Below are positions 33,141 to 44,400 of a stretch of 64,000 nucleotides of DNA, piece by piece. The notes under the pieces are model-generated. The model was not told where the DNA came from. It was given only the letters and a program-made list of their open reading frames with translations, and ran no database searches. Numbering within the stretch: position 1 is the first letter of the stretch; the number at the start of each line of letters is the position of its first letter. Both the position numbers and the translations under genes were made by a program. Source of the stretch: JAKPUX01 sp035353815 (lineage in GTDB: Bacteria; Zhuqueibacterota; Zhuqueibacteria; Residuimicrobiales; Residuimicrobiaceae); contig DAOQAG010000013.1 in assembly GCA_035353815.1 (NCBI GenBank), positions 32,166-96,165 on the forward strand, in the 5' to 3' direction.

Positions 33141-36100
33141 TTATTTCAACAATAAAAGCTTTTTTATCTGCTGGAAGGAGTCACTGGACATGCGGCAGTA
33201 GTAGGTGCCTGAGGGGGCCGGCTGGCCGCTGGCGTCGCGTCCGTCCCAGACGACCTCGTGCCGGCCGCTGCTGGCGGGGGCGTTGTAGAGTTCACGAACG
33301 AGCTGTCCCGAGGCGTTGTAGAGCGAGATGGTGACGTGGCTGGGGCGGCCGACCTGGAAGGGGATGTTCGTGGTCGGGTTGAAGGGATTGGGATAATTCT
33401 GCTCGAGCGCCAGCTCATCCGGCCCTCCCCCATGCATGGTCACGCCGGTGCGGATATCGAGCGTCCAGGCAAGGGAGGTGCTCGCCGTAAGGGTGTAAAC
33501 GCGGACCGACATGCGGCAGTGCGCGGGGAAGGTGGGATTGGCCGTGACCTTGAGGCTCGATTTGTTGCCGACCGGCAGGCCGTTGAATTCCCACTGGTAT
33601 AACAGGGAATCGCCGTCGGGGTCGAAGGCGGTGACGTCGAAGGTATAAGCCTTGTAAAGGTCCATTTCCACCAGGGTATCCGCCGGCGAGTAGGTCAGGA
33701 TCTGCAGCGGCCGGCGCACATCGGTGACGCGGATGCGGCAGGAAACGCTGGCCGCGGCGCCGAATTCATCCCGTCCCGTGAAGGTGACCTTGTAGAGGCC
33801 CGCCTCACTGTAGCCGGGATTCCAGGAAAATATCCCCGAAAGGGAATCGAAGGCGGCCCGGGCGGGCATGCCCGCCGCAGAGAGGTGAACCAGGTCCCCT
33901 TCCGGGTCGTTGGCCCTGACCCAGAACGAGAGGTTGCCGCCTTCGGCGACGGTCGTATCCGCCGTGCAGGTCAGCTTCGGGGCCTGGTTGGCGGCCAGAG
34001 AAGCGGTGAACTGGGTCTGCAGCGCCGGCGTATCGGCCAGCCAGGCCTTGAGGGTCTGGGCGCCGCTGTTGCCCATGGTCCAGAGCACCGAGGCCATGCC
34101 ATCGACGCCGGTGTACTGCGTGGTGGCCGGCGTGATGCTGCCTCCGCCCGCGGCGACGGAAAAGACAACGGCGATCCCGGCGGCGGGCTTTTTCAGTTCG
34201 TCGAGGACGCGGAGGGTGAGCGGCAGCGGCAGGGTGGTACCGGCGCGCGCGGCCTGGCTGTCGCCGGAGACGGGCTCGACAGAGGCGACGCGGGCCACGC
34301 GTGTCGCAGCCTGGAAGGTGACCGTCTTGTCAAGCCCCGAAACCTGGGCCGTGATGTAGTAATCGCCGATCGCTGTCCCCGGCTGGGCCACGATCGCGGC
34401 TGTGCCGTCACTGCCGGTCAAGGCGGAGGCGCCATTCGGGAAGGTGCCGGTGCCCGTGACGAAGGCAAAGGTTACGGTAACATTGGCCAGCGGCGCATCC
34501 TCCTGATCCTTGACCTGAACCACCAGCGGCAAGGGCAGCGCCGTGCCGGGCAAGCCGACCTGGGCATCGCCGCTGACCTTGATCAGCGCGGTCGGCAAGG
34601 TGGCCAGCGCCTGGGCGGTGAAGGAGAGCGGCGAGAGCGCACCGCTGCGCAGGGTGATGGTGTGCAGCCCGGGCTGGGTGCTTAACGCCGGCTGAAAGCG
34701 GGCGAAGCCACGGGTGTCGGTGGTCTGGGCAACGAGATCGCTCCGGCTGCCATCGGGCCGGGTCAGCGTCGCTGTGACCGCTGCGGCCGGAACAGGATTC
34801 TCGAACGAGTCGGTCAGGGCGACAACGAGGGGCGCAGCCAGGGTGCGGCCGATATAGGCGCTCTGGTTGTCGCCGGAGACCATGGTCATCGCAGCCGCCG
34901 GACCGGCGATAAAAGTGACCCGCAGCGAATCCGTGCCGATCATCCGGCCATCGGCCAGTGCCCAGATCTTTTTGACCTCCGCGCGTGTCGAGAGCAGATA
35001 GCCCGTGGCCACGCCCTGGGCATTGGTGGCCGCCGGTTGGCGCAGGGTATTGTTCGTGCCGGTCGCAAAAAAGCTCACCGGCGTGCCTGCCACCGGCAGG
35101 CCGTTGGCGTCCCGCAGCTGGAGGGTGATCGTGCTTTGGCTGCGGTTATTGGCCACGACGGGGGAGGTCGCGGCTAGAGAGCTCCGGGCAGGATCGAAGG
35201 GGAGCGCTGTCACCGTGGCCGGGAACAGCAGCGGTGAATTGACCAGAGCGCTGCCATTCAGGCTGGCGCTGGCGCGCACCGTGACCGCTCCGCTAGCCGC
35301 GCCGGCCTTGAGGGCGACCTGGACGCGGCCGTCGGTGCCGCTGGTCACGGTCGTGCTGGCGGCGCTGTTGACCAGGGCGCTGCCTGAGATGACCTGAAAG
35401 AAGACCGCCTGACCCGAGACCGGATTGCCAAAGGTGTCGGCCACCGTCGCGATCAGCGGCGCGGCGAAGGCCTCGTTCACCATGGCGCTTTGCCCCTCTC
35501 CGGAGAGAGCGGTCAATTTCCAGGCGGGTCCCGCCTGGGCCGAGGCCGTCACGGTTACCGGTGAATTCGTCAGGCTCCCCGCTGCGACGCGGAGCGTCTG
35601 ATTGGCGCTGCCCGCCTGCGTGCCCAGGCGCCATTGGCATTTGGCCAGGCCCTGAGCGTTGGTCAGGACGCGGACCGCGGCCGCACCATTGGCCGATCCC
35701 CCACCCGCTGTCACCGAAAAATCGACCGGATAATTGCGGACGGGCTGCTGACTGGCGTCAACGACGCGGGCGGCCAGGGAATCGCTGAGGGGCCGCCCGG
35801 CGATCCCGCTATGGGAGAGCGCGCTGAGCCACTGCAGCGTCGCCGCCAGGCCGTACGAGGTGGCATCAAAATAGATGACCTGCTCCGGCAGGCCCGGTAG
35901 ATAGGCCTTGACCTGCTGGGTGAGGCCGGGTTGAGATCCGAGACGCCAGCTGACCTGAACCAGGCCGCCGGCATCGCTGGTGACGATGGCCGAGTCCGCG
36001 GCGTTGACCTTGCCGCCGCCGCTCATCACCTTGAAGACGACCCGGTACTGGGCGGCGGGAGCGCCGGAGAGCTGGGAGACCCTGGCGACCAGGGGCTGCG

Positions 36101-38159
36101 GCAGTTCGGCGGCGGCTTCTGCGGCCTGGCCCGATCCGGAGACGCGCATGATCTGCGCCTGCACCGGTGTGGAATTGACGAGCGTAAAGATCGCGGTGGC
36201 CGTGAAATTCGGCGAGGCCGCCTGCACCTGCTGCTGAGCGGCGGTGGTGCCAAGGGTATAGGACATCGTAGCAATGCCGTCGGCGCCGGTGAAACTGGTC
36301 GGCGCCGCAAGAGTGCCGCCGCCGGAGAGCACACTCCAGGTGACGGCCGCGCCGCGCACGGTTTTGCCCCAGGCATCGGTCACCTTGACCTTCAGGGGAT
36401 TGGCCAGAGGCTGGCCGCCGTTGCCGCTCTGCTGGTCGCCGCTGAAAAGGGCCATGGTCTGCGGCCGCGTGAAGATGATCTTGCGGTCGGCCGCGACGCC
36501 GGCCATCCTGAGCTCAGTGCCATCGAGGAAGCGCACCTTGACATCTACACTGGTACGCGTGCCGAGGCCGAAATGCTGCACCGGATCGTCCTGGCAGAGA
36601 TAGCCGTAGGTATTTTGCACCTGGCGGTAGCCGACGAGCTTTTGCATGTCATCCATAGCGCCGGCCTCGAAGACCCAGACCTTGGTGCCCATACCGCCGG
36701 CATCACCTTGGGGTCCGCGTCCGGTGACCTTGAGCCAGTGGTTGCCGTTCTTGGTGTTGTTGCGATAGAGGCGATTGGAGTACTTGGCCACGCCGTCCTT
36801 GTTGGCGTCCACATAATAGATATCGAGGTCGCCATCGCCGTCGACATCGGCGAGAGCGCCACCGCGGGGGTCATAGGCCGAGGTCTCGACGCCGGCCGAG
36901 GCCTGCAGGACGAAATTGCCAGTCCCGGTATTGAGATAGATCGCCGAGGTGCCGTAGGAGCGTGAGTCGAAGAGATCGAGATAGCCGTCGTTGTTGAAAT
37001 CGCCAAAAATACTCGAGAAGCCCCATTGATCGATCTTGATGGTGCTGCTGATATCGGTGAAATAGCCGTTACCGTCGTTTTTGTAGATCTTGAGCTTGCG
37101 GACGCCGATATCCTTGGGCGGAATGAAGAGGTCGAGGTCACCGTCGTTGTCGAAATCCGCGAAGGTGGCTCCGTTGCAGTCGTTAGCAGCATCATAGAGG
37201 CCGCGCATTTTGGTTTCATCGACGAAATGGCCGGTACCATCGTTCATCAGCAGCTGGTTGGGACAGGGCACGGTACCGGCGCCAAAGAGATCGTTGCCGC
37301 TGCCATCCTTGCCGAGATAGGCATAGTTGCGGTGGCAGATGAAGACATCCATCCAGCCGTCGTTGTTGACATCCACGGCCGTGACGCCTTGCGTCCCCTC
37401 ATTGCTGGGATTAGGAGGTAGGGTAAGGCCGCGGGTGTCATCCTTGGTGAAGGTGCCGTTGCCGTTGTTGTAGTAGAACTCATTGGGCTGCGCCGGAGTG
37501 ATCCAGGGGACCTCCTTGGAGTTTTCCACCGGACCCCAGTTGACGCCCAGCAGGTCGATATAGCCATTGTTGTCGGCATCGAAGGCGACGACGCCGCGGG
37601 TGCCATAGCCAACCGGACCGTAGGTATCGATGGGAACCAGGATCGCCTTGAGGCCGACCGAATCGGAGACGTCGGTGAAAAATCCCCCGGTATTGCGGTA
37701 AAGGCGGTTGCGGTCGTCGGTGGTGGCGTTATAGATGTCAAAATCGCCGTCGTTGTCATAATCAAAGAAGGAGATGCCATGCGTCCCGGTCATGCCATAG
37801 CTGTCGGAGCAGCCGCGTTTGCCGTCTTCCTCCGAATAGGCGGCGCCGCCGGGCTGGCCGATATAGAGGGTTTCCGGGATCTGGCCGTTGGCCTTGCGTT
37901 TGGCGCTGGAGATGTAGAGATCAGGAATCGAGTCGCCGGTGACATCCGCAAAGCCGGCGCCATGGCCATAGGCGCTCACCCGGGCGCCGTCAACCGTGAT
38001 CCGCCAGCCCCAGGCTTTCATGGATTCGGTCACATCGCTGAAACTCACCTGCTGCTGGGCCAGAGTGCTTGCCGCGGAGAGCAGAAGCAGTCCGATCATT
38101 CCCCAACTTGTTCCTGAACACCACCCCTTGAAGACCCTGTCGAACCGCTTCACATGCAT
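33141..38159 (-). CDS. Giant CRTAC1-like FG-GAP/UnbV/Ig-repeat surface protein (1672 aa)
   Basis: Signal peptide about 1-35. Residues 38-500 are FG-GAP/VCBS blades with DxDxDGDxDxY/F calcium-type loops (DYDNDGDFDIY, DFDNDGDLDLF, DVDGDGDLDIYY). Residues 500-590 form an ASPIC/UnbV-like module (GTKVWVF...QVQNTYGYLCQDDPVQHFGLG). From about 600 to 1380 run about eight Ig-like modules, most beginning with an S-G-D-x-Q-S/A-type linker and ending TLG/ALG...A; one (about 1000-1100) starts ATSPVVAN and resembles invasin-type Big_1. A cadherin/Ig-like pair (about 1400-1590) and the FlgD-type sorting domain (QNYPNPFNPTT...WDGRDASGQPAPSGTYY, ending KLLLLK) close it. It starts 19 bases after the 987-aa gene stop (AAAGGAG RBS), so both are co-transcribed. 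Predicted secreted adhesin-like protein; the ligand is unknown. Confidence 0.85.
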   Translation of the reverse strand: MHVKRFDRVFKGWCSGTSWGMIGLLLLSAASTLAQQQVSFSDVTESMKAWGWRITVDGARVSAYGHGAGFADVTGDSIPDLYISSAKRKANGQIPETLYIGQPGGAAYSEEDGKRGCSDSYGMTGTHGISFFDYDNDGDFDIYNATTDDRNRLYRNTGGFFTDVSDSVGLKAILVPIDTYGPVGYGTRGVVAFDADNNGYIDLLGVNWGPVENSKEVPWITPAQPNEFYYNNGNGTFTKDDTRGLTLPPNPSNEGTQGVTAVDVNNDGWMDVFICHRNYAYLGKDGSGNDLFGAGTVPCPNQLLMNDGTGHFVDETKMRGLYDAANDCNGATFADFDNDGDLDLFIPPKDIGVRKLKIYKNDGNGYFTDISSTIKIDQWGFSSIFGDFNNDGYLDLFDSRSYGTSAIYLNTGTGNFVLQASAGVETSAYDPRGGALADVDGDGDLDIYYVDANKDGVAKYSNRLYRNNTKNGNHWLKVTGRGPQGDAGGMGTKVWVFEAGAMDDMQKLVGYRQVQNTYGYLCQDDPVQHFGLGTRTSVDVKVRFLDGTELRMAGVAADRKIIFTRPQTMALFSGDQQSGNGGQPLANPLKVKVTDAWGKTVRGAAVTWSVLSGGGTLAAPTSFTGADGIATMSYTLGTTAAQQQVQAASPNFTATAIFTLVNSTPVQAQIMRVSGSGQAAEAAAELPQPLVARVSQLSGAPAAQYRVVFKVMSGGGKVNAADSAIVTSDAGGLVQVSWRLGSQPGLTQQVKAYLPGLPEQVIYFDATSYGLAATLQWLSALSHSGIAGRPLSDSLAARVVDASQQPVRNYPVDFSVTAGGGSANGAAAVRVLTNAQGLAKCQWRLGTQAGSANQTLRVAAGSLTNSPVTVTASAQAGPAWKLTALSGEGQSAMVNEAFAAPLIATVADTFGNPVSGQAVFFQVISGSALVNSAASTTVTSGTDGRVQVALKAGAASGAVTVRASASLNGSALVNSPLLFPATVTALPFDPARSSLAATSPVVANNRSQSTITLQLRDANGLPVAGTPVSFFATGTNNTLRQPAATNAQGVATGYLLSTRAEVKKIWALADGRMIGTDSLRVTFIAGPAAAMTMVSGDNQSAYIGRTLAAPLVVALTDSFENPVPAAAVTATLTRPDGSRSDLVAQTTDTRGFARFQPALSTQPGLHTITLRSGALSPLSFTAQALATLPTALIKVSGDAQVGLPGTALPLPLVVQVKDQEDAPLANVTVTFAFVTGTGTFPNGASALTGSDGTAAIVAQPGTAIGDYYITAQVSGLDKTVTFQAATRVARVASVEPVSGDSQAARAGTTLPLPLTLRVLDELKKPAAGIAVVFSVAAGGGSITPATTQYTGVDGMASVLWTMGNSGAQTLKAWLADTPALQTQFTASLAANQAPKLTCTADTTVAEGGNLSFWVRANDPEGDLVHLSAAGMPARAAFDSLSGIFSWNPGYSEAGLYKVTFTGRDEFGAAASVSCRIRVTDVRRPLQILTYSPADTLVEMDLYKAYTFDVTAFDPDGDSLLYQWEFNGLPVGNKSSLKVTANPTFPAHCRMSVRVYTLTASTSLAWTLDIRTGVTMHGGGPDELALEQNYPNPFNPTTNIPFQVGRPSHVTISLYNASGQLVRELYNAPASSGRHEVVWDGRDASGQPAPSGTYYCRMSSDSFQQIKKLLLLK

Positions 38160-38178
38160 CTCCTTTTTTCTTCACCAG

Positions 38179-41142
38179 CTATTTCACGTACAACATTTTC
38201 TTGACCACCCGGAAATCGCCGCTCTCCATGGTGTAATAGTACAAGCCCGTGGGCAGTGATTGCCCTTGTGCGTTGCGGGCATCCCAGGTCAGGGCATGCC
38301 GCCCGGCCGGCAAGATGCCATCGGCGAGAGTGCGCACGATCTGTCCGGCCGTGTTGCAGATCTGGATCCGCACCCTTCCCGCCTGCGGCAGCTGGAAGAG
38401 GATCTGGGTCTGCGGATTGAAGGGATTGGGATAGTTCTGGCCCAGGGCATATTCGGTCACGGGGGCCTCACTTTGCTCCACGCCGGTGAGCAGATGCATC
38501 GCCCAGCGGTGGACGACAGTATGCGTCCCGTCCATCACCCGCGCTTCGACCTTGCCGGTTTTACTGCTCGCAGGATAGATCCGGAAGGTGGAGTCCGTCC
38601 CGGCAATGACCTCATCCAGCAGCCAGAGATAGCGCATGCTGTCGCCATCCGCATCGGTGGCGCGCACGGAAAATTCGAGCACATGGTAGCCGTTAACAAA
38701 GAGTTCAGAATCGGCCGGGGCCCACTGGACGATCTCCGGAGCGCGATTGGGGATCGCCAGCGCCTCCTCGTTAAAGATTTCCTGGTCACCGATCCCATCC
38801 ACTGCGGCGGCGACTTCATAGATGCCCGCCGCAGCGCCGAACTGGAAGCGCACGCCGGCCACACCGCTGCCATCCGTGACCGCCGCCGCGCCGTCGGGGA
38901 AGGTGCCATCGCCGCTGACGCTGGTAAAATGCACCGTGATCCCGGCCATGGGCGCGCCAAGCTGGTCCAGGACCTTGATCTGCAAAGGATGGCTCAGGAT
39001 CGCTCCGGTATAGGCCTGCTGCGCCTCGCCACCGGCGATTTGCAGGGTGGTCGGCACCGGGATCACGACCAGGGGCTTGACCGTACAGGAAAAGAGGGCG
39101 GTCGCGCCCGGGGTCGCCGCCAGCTGGGCGGTCACGCTCTGCACGGCCGGCTGGGCTGCGGGCAGAAAATGCACCTGCGCATAGCCCTGGGCATCGGTGT
39201 AGACCGGCTGGGCTTCGCTGATGATCCCTCCCGCCGCGGCCGCGGTAAAGGTGACGCCGGCACCGTAAACGGCATTGCCAAAGGCATCCTGCACCCGCAC
39301 GACCAGGGGCTGGGGCAGCGTCACGCCGGCCTCGACGGTCTGGTCTTTGCCACTCATACCGGTGATCTGCCGCGGTCTGGAGAAGAACAGGCGCTGCCCG
39401 GCCGGAACGCCGAGCAGGTTCAGCTCGGACTTGTCGAGCAGGCGCACCTGGACATCGACGCTGTCGCGCTGACCGAGGCCGAAATGCTGGACCGGATCGT
39501 TCTGGCAAAGATAGCCGTAGGCATTGATCACCTGGCGGTAGCCGACCAGATGCGTCTTGTCGCCGATATGGCCGCGGTCGTAGACCCATATTTTGGTGCC
39601 GAAGCCGCCCATGTCGCCCTTGGGTCCGCGGCCGGTGATCTTGAGCCAGCGGTTGGAGGTGACGGTGGTGTTGATGAACAGATGGTTGCCGACGGTATCG
39701 GGATACGTGGGGGGCAGTGAAGCGTCCTTGAAGGCATCCGCATAGTAGATATCGAGATCGCCATCCTCATCAATGTCGCCGACGGCCGAGCCGCGCGGAT
39801 CAAAGGATTTGACCTTGAGGCCGGTGTTATCGACGGCGGTAAAGGTGCCATTTCCGTTATTGCTGTAGAACCGGGTATAGTCGCGGGTTTGCGGTGCGGC
39901 GATGTCGAGGTCGCCGTCGTTGTCGGCATCGAGGAAGAGGAGCGAGAAGCCGTACTGCGTCAGCTTGAGGCTGGCGGTGATATCGGTGAAATGGCCGCTG
40001 CCATCGTTTTGATAGACCCGCACATAGGTGGAGGACTTGCTGTCCTTGGGGACGACAAAGGCATCATAATCGCCATCATTGTCATAATCGGCGAAGGTGG
40101 CGCCGTTGCAATCGTTTGCGGGATTGGTATTGAGGCCGGCGCCGCCGGCATTCTCGGTGAAATGGCCGGTGCCGTCGCCGAAAAAGAGTTGATTGTAGAC
40201 CTCGCGATTGGTGGGTCCGCCGACGTTCTGCTTACTGTCAGGATCGATGGCGACATAGTTGCGGTGGGCGACAAAGATATCCATGTTGCCGTCTTCATTG
40301 GCATCGATGACCGTGCAGCCCTGGGTGCCCATGTAAGCGGGATTGTTCGGAGTCGCGCCGCTGTCGGTCACGCGCCGGTAGGTGCCATCGCCCTGATTCA
40401 GATAGAACTCATTGGGCTGCACCGGAGTCGCGATCGCCGCGCCCTCTATACTGCCGCTTGCCGGCCAGCGCTTCTCCGCCGGGCCCCAGTTGGCGCCGTA
40501 GAGGTCCATCCAGCCGTCGTTGTTGGCATCGAAAGCGGCGACACCGCGAGTGCCGTAGCCATAACTGTTGACCGAATCGAAGTTGGCCATGTAGACCCGG
40601 ATCAACGGCAACCCGGCCGCGGTCGTGACATTCTCATAGTATCCCGAACCCCCGCTGTAGCTGCTGCCAAGGTTGCGGTAGAGGCGGTTCTGGTCGTCGG
40701 TGGTGGCGTTGTAGAGATCGTAATCGCCGTCGTTGTCATAATCAAAAAAAACGAGGCCATGCGAGCCGGTCCAGCCGAATTGATCCGAGATATGCCGGGC
40801 ACCGTCGCTCTCGGTATAACCGCCCTCCGGATTGCTGGCATAAAAGGTCTCGGCCAGGCCGTCGCCCTTCTTCACCAGATTCGCGTAGCGCACGGCATTG
40901 CTGATATAGATATCCGGACGGCCGTCGGCATTGACATCAGCCATGGCTACGCCGTGGCCGTAGCAGCTGTAAAAGGGTCCGGAAAGTTTTCCGTCAATTC
41001 TGTCGTCATTGCCCTGCACACCATAGGATGCGGTTGCGTTCTTGAACCGGATCGACTGGCCCGATACCGTGCCAGCGCCCAGGAGGGCCACAAAAAGGAC
41101 CGCCAGGATCCGATGTTGCCTGATCAGTGGGATGTTGAACAT
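38179..41142 (-). CDS. CRTAC1-like FG-GAP/UnbV surface protein, short paralogue (987 aa)
   Basis: Same plan as its neighbours with only two SGxxQ-type Ig modules (about 645-745 and 745-840). Signal peptide about 1-29. FG-GAP/VCBS loops with DYDNDGDYDLY, DANNDGWMDLY, DIDEDGDLDIYY lie over residues 32-495, UnbV-like module about 500-620 (GTKIWVY...NAYGYLCQNDPVQHFGLG). One cadherin-like module (about 850-900) and the C-terminal sorting domain (QNYPNPFNPQT...ARNAQGQSLPTGLYYYT, ending KKMLYVK) follow. GAGG lies seven bases before the ATG. A -10-like TATAAT at 41174-41179 and the hairpin at 41378-41410 suggest it can begin its own transcript rather than depend on the 2258-aa gene. Confidence 0.85.
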   Translation of the reverse strand: MFNIPLIRQHRILAVLFVALLGAGTVSGQSIRFKNATASYGVQGNDDRIDGKLSGPFYSCYGHGVAMADVNADGRPDIYISNAVRYANLVKKGDGLAETFYASNPEGGYTESDGARHISDQFGWTGSHGLVFFDYDNDGDYDLYNATTDDQNRLYRNLGSSYSGGSGYYENVTTAAGLPLIRVYMANFDSVNSYGYGTRGVAAFDANNDGWMDLYGANWGPAEKRWPASGSIEGAAIATPVQPNEFYLNQGDGTYRRVTDSGATPNNPAYMGTQGCTVIDANEDGNMDIFVAHRNYVAIDPDSKQNVGGPTNREVYNQLFFGDGTGHFTENAGGAGLNTNPANDCNGATFADYDNDGDYDAFVVPKDSKSSTYVRVYQNDGSGHFTDITASLKLTQYGFSLLFLDADNDGDLDIAAPQTRDYTRFYSNNGNGTFTAVDNTGLKVKSFDPRGSAVGDIDEDGDLDIYYADAFKDASLPPTYPDTVGNHLFINTTVTSNRWLKITGRGPKGDMGGFGTKIWVYDRGHIGDKTHLVGYRQVINAYGYLCQNDPVQHFGLGQRDSVDVQVRLLDKSELNLLGVPAGQRLFFSRPRQITGMSGKDQTVEAGVTLPQPLVVRVQDAFGNAVYGAGVTFTAAAAGGIISEAQPVYTDAQGYAQVHFLPAAQPAVQSVTAQLAATPGATALFSCTVKPLVVIPVPTTLQIAGGEAQQAYTGAILSHPLQIKVLDQLGAPMAGITVHFTSVSGDGTFPDGAAAVTDGSGVAGVRFQFGAAAGIYEVAAAVDGIGDQEIFNEEALAIPNRAPEIVQWAPADSELFVNGYHVLEFSVRATDADGDSMRYLWLLDEVIAGTDSTFRIYPASSKTGKVEARVMDGTHTVVHRWAMHLLTGVEQSEAPVTEYALGQNYPNPFNPQTQILFQLPQAGRVRIQICNTAGQIVRTLADGILPAGRHALTWDARNAQGQSLPTGLYYYTMESGDFRVVKKMLYVK

Positions 41143-41173
41143 GGGAAGCCTCTATGAATAGTAAGAGTTTCAA

Positions 41174-41179
41174 ATTATA
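41174..41179 (-). promoter_or_regulatory. -10-like TATAAT before the 987-aa gene
   Basis: Perfect TATAAT on the minus strand, 32 bases before the ATG, preceded closely by TG as in extended -10 elements. No recognisable -35 is seen at the right distance. Confidence 0.35.
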
Positions 41180-41289
41180 TACAATGTACAACTATCGGGG
41201 CCGACTGCGGAGAGAAATATTCGCTGCAGGTGCATCGTGTCGTAATATCTGGCTGTATTTCGGAAAATCCTCCTTATTGCAGACCACCT

Positions 41290-41386
41290 CCCCATAATGG
41301 CAGCGGCGCCGTTTCCTGAACTGCGCCACCGATATTCGTGCCCAACAGGATTAGCATCGCAATACCCCATTATGGCAGCGGCGCCG
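41290..41386. repeat. 22-base direct repeat pair
   Basis: CCCCATAATGGCAGCGGCGCCG at 41290-41311 recurs at 41365-41386 with one change (A to T). The second copy runs into the left arm of the hairpin at 41378-41410. It lies in the 275-base gap between two giant-protein genes, which otherwise shows no gene. Confidence 0.7.
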
Positions 41387-41410
41387 GCTCAGTCGAGGAG
41401 CCGGCGCCGC
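41378..41410 (-). terminator. 13-base-pair hairpin without T tract after the 2258-aa gene
   Basis: Perfect arms GCGGCGCCGGCTC / GAGCCGGCGCCGC (41378-41390 and 41398-41410) with a seven-base loop, starting eight bases after the stop. The following minus-strand bases (TGCCATAATGGGG) contain no T run, so termination would need another factor. Confidence 0.5.
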
Positions 41411-41417
41411 CATGAGC

Positions 41418-44400
41418 CTATTTGGCGAACAACAATTTTTTGGTAAAGATCTGATCTCCCGTGCGCAGGCGGTAGTAATAAATACCGGTGGGTACCGGCG
41501 TGCCACTCTCGTCCCGCGCATCCCAGATCACGCTGTGGAACCCCGCAGCCGTTTGGCCGCGAACGAGCCGGCGCACCTGCTGGCCCTGCAGATTGTAGAC
41601 GCTCAACTCCACCTCCGCAGCCGCCGGCAGCTCGAAGCTGATCGTCGTCGCGGGATTGAAGGGATTGGGATAATTCTGGGCCAGATCGACGTGCGACGGC
41701 AGCGCCAGTTCGGCGGCGATGGGCCCGTGCAGGGTCATGCGGCCGCTGCGCTCGACGTCCTGGATCTGGTACCAGTAGCGCTTCCCGGCCGCGGCGGTGC
41801 GATCGCTGTAGGTGTAGCGCCCGTCGTTCGCAGCTGGAATGAGCACCGAATTGAGTGTCGCATAGTCGCCATCCCGGCGCTCGCTGCGCAGCACATTGAA
41901 GCCGAGGTTGCCGGTTTCGGCGCTGGTCTGCCAATGCAACTCGACGGCCGTTTTTTGCACCACCGCAGTAAACGCACTTAACTCGACCGCGCTGGAGAGA
42001 TGCACACGCCAACGAAGTTCCTGAGTCGCCTTGCCATCCGAAACCCGGACCAGCACCGTGGCGAGATCGCCAAAGGAGGCGTCCGGCAGCAGGATGAGAT
42101 TGGAGACGAAACCGGCCAGCTGATCGTTGACCATCCAGGTATAGGTCAGCTCGTCGTTATCGGCATCGCTGGCGAAAACCTTGAACTCCATGAACTGGCC
42201 ATAGAGGCTGGCGATCGTGGTGTCTCCCGGTTCGAAGGCATAGATCACCGGCGCGGCATTGGTGGTGGTGACCGTGATCTGGACCCGGGACGTATCAGCC
42301 GACTGGAAGCCGTCGCGCGCGATGAAGGTCACGTTATAGGGACTCGCCGCGGCCTGACTGCGCGTCGGCGTCCAGGAGAAGAGACGCGATCCGGTGGAAT
42401 CGAATTTGGCCCCGGAGGGCAGATTGCGCACCCCATAGGTGATCGCGTCGCCGTCGGCGTCATAGGCCGAGACCGTAAAGGCGACCGGTGTGCCCGCCAG
42501 CACTGAGGGCGCTGCCGGCACGCTCAGCTCCGGCGCGGCATTGACCACCTGGCTGCTGAAGAGCAGAGCAGCGCCGGCCTTGGTCACCGGGGCGAGCTTG
42601 ACACTCTGGCTGCCCTTGAGACCGAGCTTCCAGCTCAGGCTCACCTTCCCCTGCGCATCACTTTGCAGGGTCGGGGCAGTAACCAGGGTGCCGCCGCCGC
42701 TGACGATCTCCCATTTGAGGTTCTCGCCGGCGAGGGGCTTGCCGTAGGCATCGCTGACCGTCGCCTGGACCGACAGCTCCTCGTAGGGACGGCCGGTGCC
42801 CGGAGCCTCCTTGATCTTGGTCAGGTAAACCGTCGGCCGCTCCTGGACGATGAACTGGAATTCCTGCTTCAGTCCCGAGACATGGTAGGCCATCACCGCA
42901 CACTCGCCGGTGACCGTGCCCGGTTTGAAGAGGACGGCGGCATAGCCGCGTTTGTCGGTCGTGACCGGATTGGCGCTGAGGAAGACCCCCTCGCCCTTGG
43001 TCTTGGAAAAGATCACGGAGAGGCCTTCCGCCGGCGCGGAATTGGAGTCGCTCATCGCGACGACAAAAGAATCAGGCAGCGCCTGGTTGACGAGGCCGAT
43101 CTGGCGGTTGCCGCGGATCATCGTCATGCTGTTGGGTTCGGGTGGTCTGGCGATGGCCCAGTAATCGATCTCGCTGCTACCGAGCTGGGGCACAACCGCC
43201 GCCACATACTGTTCGCCGATGCTGCTGCCGAGCGTCCAGTTCACCTGGGCACGCCCCTCCGCATCCGTGGTCACCGGCTGGACCTGCGAGATAACCCCGC
43301 CGCCCGACTTGACGCGGAAGGTCACCTGGACACCGGGCACGGGATTGCTGTTGGCATCGTAGAGATAGAGCCCGAGCGGCAGAGGCAGCGCCACGCCGCG
43401 CAGCACGGTCTGACCCGAGCCGAACGGGACGGCACTGTACGGGGCCCCCGGACTGAAGAGGACACGTGCGGTATCCAGGGGCACGATCTGGTTATCCACC
43501 ATGCTCCAGACCTTGAGCGTCCCGGCGCGGATGGAGGTGATCGTGCCCTGGGTCTGGCCGTTGGCATCGGTGGCCAGAATTGGCTGGTTGACGTGGACGT
43601 CGAGGCCGGCGGTATACAGTGCGACCGTTTTCCCCGGCACAGGGTTGTCCTGGTCATCCTTGAGGGTGATGATGACCGTCACTGTTGCTTTACCGTCGGC
43701 CGTAACCGGCGAGGTGGCCGTCAGCAGGGAGCGACCGCCGTCGGGGGAGCCGATCGTGGCGGTAACCTCAAAATCGATCGGGCTGTTGGCCAGGGAGGCA
43801 ATGCCATCATCGGCCGATGCGCGCACCTTGACCGCACCCGGGGATCCGCCCAGCTTCAGGGCCATGCGCGCGATGCCATTGGCATCGCTAAGCGCCGCCA
43901 GATTGTTGGACTGGCCGTTGAGCAGGGCGCTGCCGCTGAGGATTTCAAAGGTGACCAGCTGGTTGGCCACCGGTTTGTCGGCGCTGTTCAGGGTGCGCAC
44001 GCTGAGAGAATCGACGAGAAATTTGCCGACCGTTCCGGAGAGGCCATTGCCCTCCAGATAAACCATTTTCGTGGCCGTCGACTTGCGTCCGGAGGCAAAA
44101 AACTGCACCGGTGTATTGCGCAGCGGCGCACCATCGAACTCGGCGCGGGCCTCAAAGCTGTAGATCGCATCCCCATAATTGGCGCCGATGGTGGCCACTG
44201 CGCTGGCGATCCCGGTGTCGCTGGTCTTACGGGTCACGCGGGTGGCGCCGCCAAAATTCGTGCCGGGCGTGATCGCCTGAAAAACAACGCTGTGATTGGC
44301 GACCGGCACTCCGTTGGCATCGGTGACCATCACGGTGAACGCTTCTGGCAAGGGCTGGTTGACCGCTCCGGTCTGGTAGTTGCCGCTGATATAGGCGAGC

